From Trichodesmium sp. MAG_R04 (GTDB lineage Bacteria; Cyanobacteriota; Cyanobacteriia; Cyanobacteriales; Microcoleaceae): a DNA stretch of 14,406 nt. Both the position numbers and the translations under genes were made by a program. Positions 13,941 through 14,406 of this stretch are shown piece by piece. The DNA lies in the NCBI GenBank assembly GCA_023356515.1, contig JAKQYG010000050.1, positions 1-14,406 on the forward strand. The letters run 5' to 3'. Position 1 is the stretch's first letter. Every line of letters begins with the position of its first letter. A model generated the notes under the pieces. It searched no databases. It was not told where the DNA came from and saw nothing but the letters and a program-made list of their open reading frames with translations.

Positions 13941-14406
13941 TTACTTACGTTTAGCAGCGGCTTTTTCTTTTTCCTTCTGTTTTTTCTTGGCAGCTTTTGC
14001 AGCTTTTTTTGCAGCTTTTTCAGCAGCTATTTTGGCTAACCTTTTTGCTTCTCTATCTTCTTCAAGTTTATCTAGATAGTAATGGTAGTCTCCCAAATAA
14101 ATCTGAAATTCACCATCTTTAATTTCCACAATTTTGTTAGCAACTTTAGATATAAAATAACGGTCATGGGAAACAATAATTACAGTCCCATCATAATTTT
14201 GTAATGCTGATTCCAACATTTCCTTTGCTGGAATATCTAAATGATTTGTCGGCTCATCTAATAACATAAAATTTCCTGGCTTAAGCAGCATTTTTGCTAA
14301 AGCTAAACGTGCTTTTTCTCCACCACTCAAAGCAGCTACTTTTTTAAATACCGTATCACCACTAAACAAGAAATTACCAAGTAAAGTTCTTACTTCCTCA
14401 TTTTTC
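13941..14406 (-). CDS. ABC-F family ATPase, C-terminal half (5' truncated by window edge)
   Basis: The minus-strand frame is open to the right edge, beginning NEEVRTLLGNFLFSGD, so the true start is outside; a TTG at 14369 is internal. The visible part is the second nucleotide-binding domain of an ABC-F protein. It shows the signature LSGGEKARLALAKML, Walker B with its catalytic Glu in MLLDEPTNHLD, and the H-loop SHDRYFIS. ABC-F proteins have two ATPase domains and no membrane domain. They bind the ribosomal E site to relieve stalled translation or give resistance to ribosome-targeting antibiotics. The last 40 residues are a Lys/Ala-rich tail (EKAAKKAAKAAKKKQKEKE) that could contact rRNA. The NHLD form and the tail fit a Uup/YdiF-like housekeeping member; the exact subfamily cannot be decided from this half. 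Confidence 0.94.
   Translation of the reverse strand, partial: KNEEVRTLLGNFLFSGDTVFKKVAALSGGEKARLALAKMLLKPGNFMLLDEPTNHLDIPAKEMLESALQNYDGTVIIVSHDRYFISKVANKIVEIKDGEFQIYLGDYHYYLDKLEEDREAKRLAKIAAEKAAKKAAKAAKKKQKEKEKAAAKRK

Overview
The window is low-GC chromosomal DNA of a filamentous cyanobacterium. The gene content points to a Trichodesmium/Okeania-type oscillatorian, but genus is an inference. The cyanobacterial evidence is the Calvin-cycle regulator CP12, a separate atpD-atpC (beta-epsilon) ATP synthase pair, a DUF3177-type membrane protein found only in cyanobacteria, and three perfect HIP1 octamers (GCGATCGC). Roughly a quarter of the window is non-coding. Long AT-rich spacers carrying decayed repeats are typical of Trichodesmium-like genomes.

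Layout. Positions 1-618 are the C-terminal end of a TPR-repeat protein cut by the window edge, with a near-perfect 165-bp internal duplication. Positions 816-3282 carry minC, minD and minE, the division-site selection system. minC is separated from minD by 533 bp that include a degenerate dispersed repeat. Positions 3613-5606 carry atpD and atpC, the beta and epsilon subunits of F1. A 101-aa conserved hypothetical gene converges on atpC, and the two stop codons share four bases. Next on the minus strand come a DUF3177-like membrane protein and cp12, which has a terminator-like hairpin at its 3' end. A FIST-domain sensor gene diverges from cp12. A calcineurin-like metallophosphoesterase (minus strand) then diverges from a long acidic coiled-coil protein of unknown function (plus strand). 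Positions 12178-12948 form a gene-free graveyard. It holds a probable 3' remnant of an IS200/IS605 (TnpB-type) element and, abutting it, a second, inverted copy of the dispersed repeat seen between minC and minD. The window ends on the minus strand with a small exported, probably lipidated protein and the C-terminal half of an ABC-F ATPase cut by the right edge.

Functionally these are mostly housekeeping genes. MinCDE positions the FtsZ ring, AtpD/AtpC are part of the rotary ATP synthase, and CP12 shuts down GAPDH and PRK in the dark. FIST, metallophosphoesterase and ABC-F proteins are signalling or translation accessory functions. I see no phage, CRISPR array, toxin-antitoxin pair, rRNA or tRNA, and no obvious new multi-gene system. 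The most notable non-coding signals are the dispersed repeat pair, the IS200/IS605 remnant with its separate 37-nt end-like repeat, and the structured cp12 downstream region.
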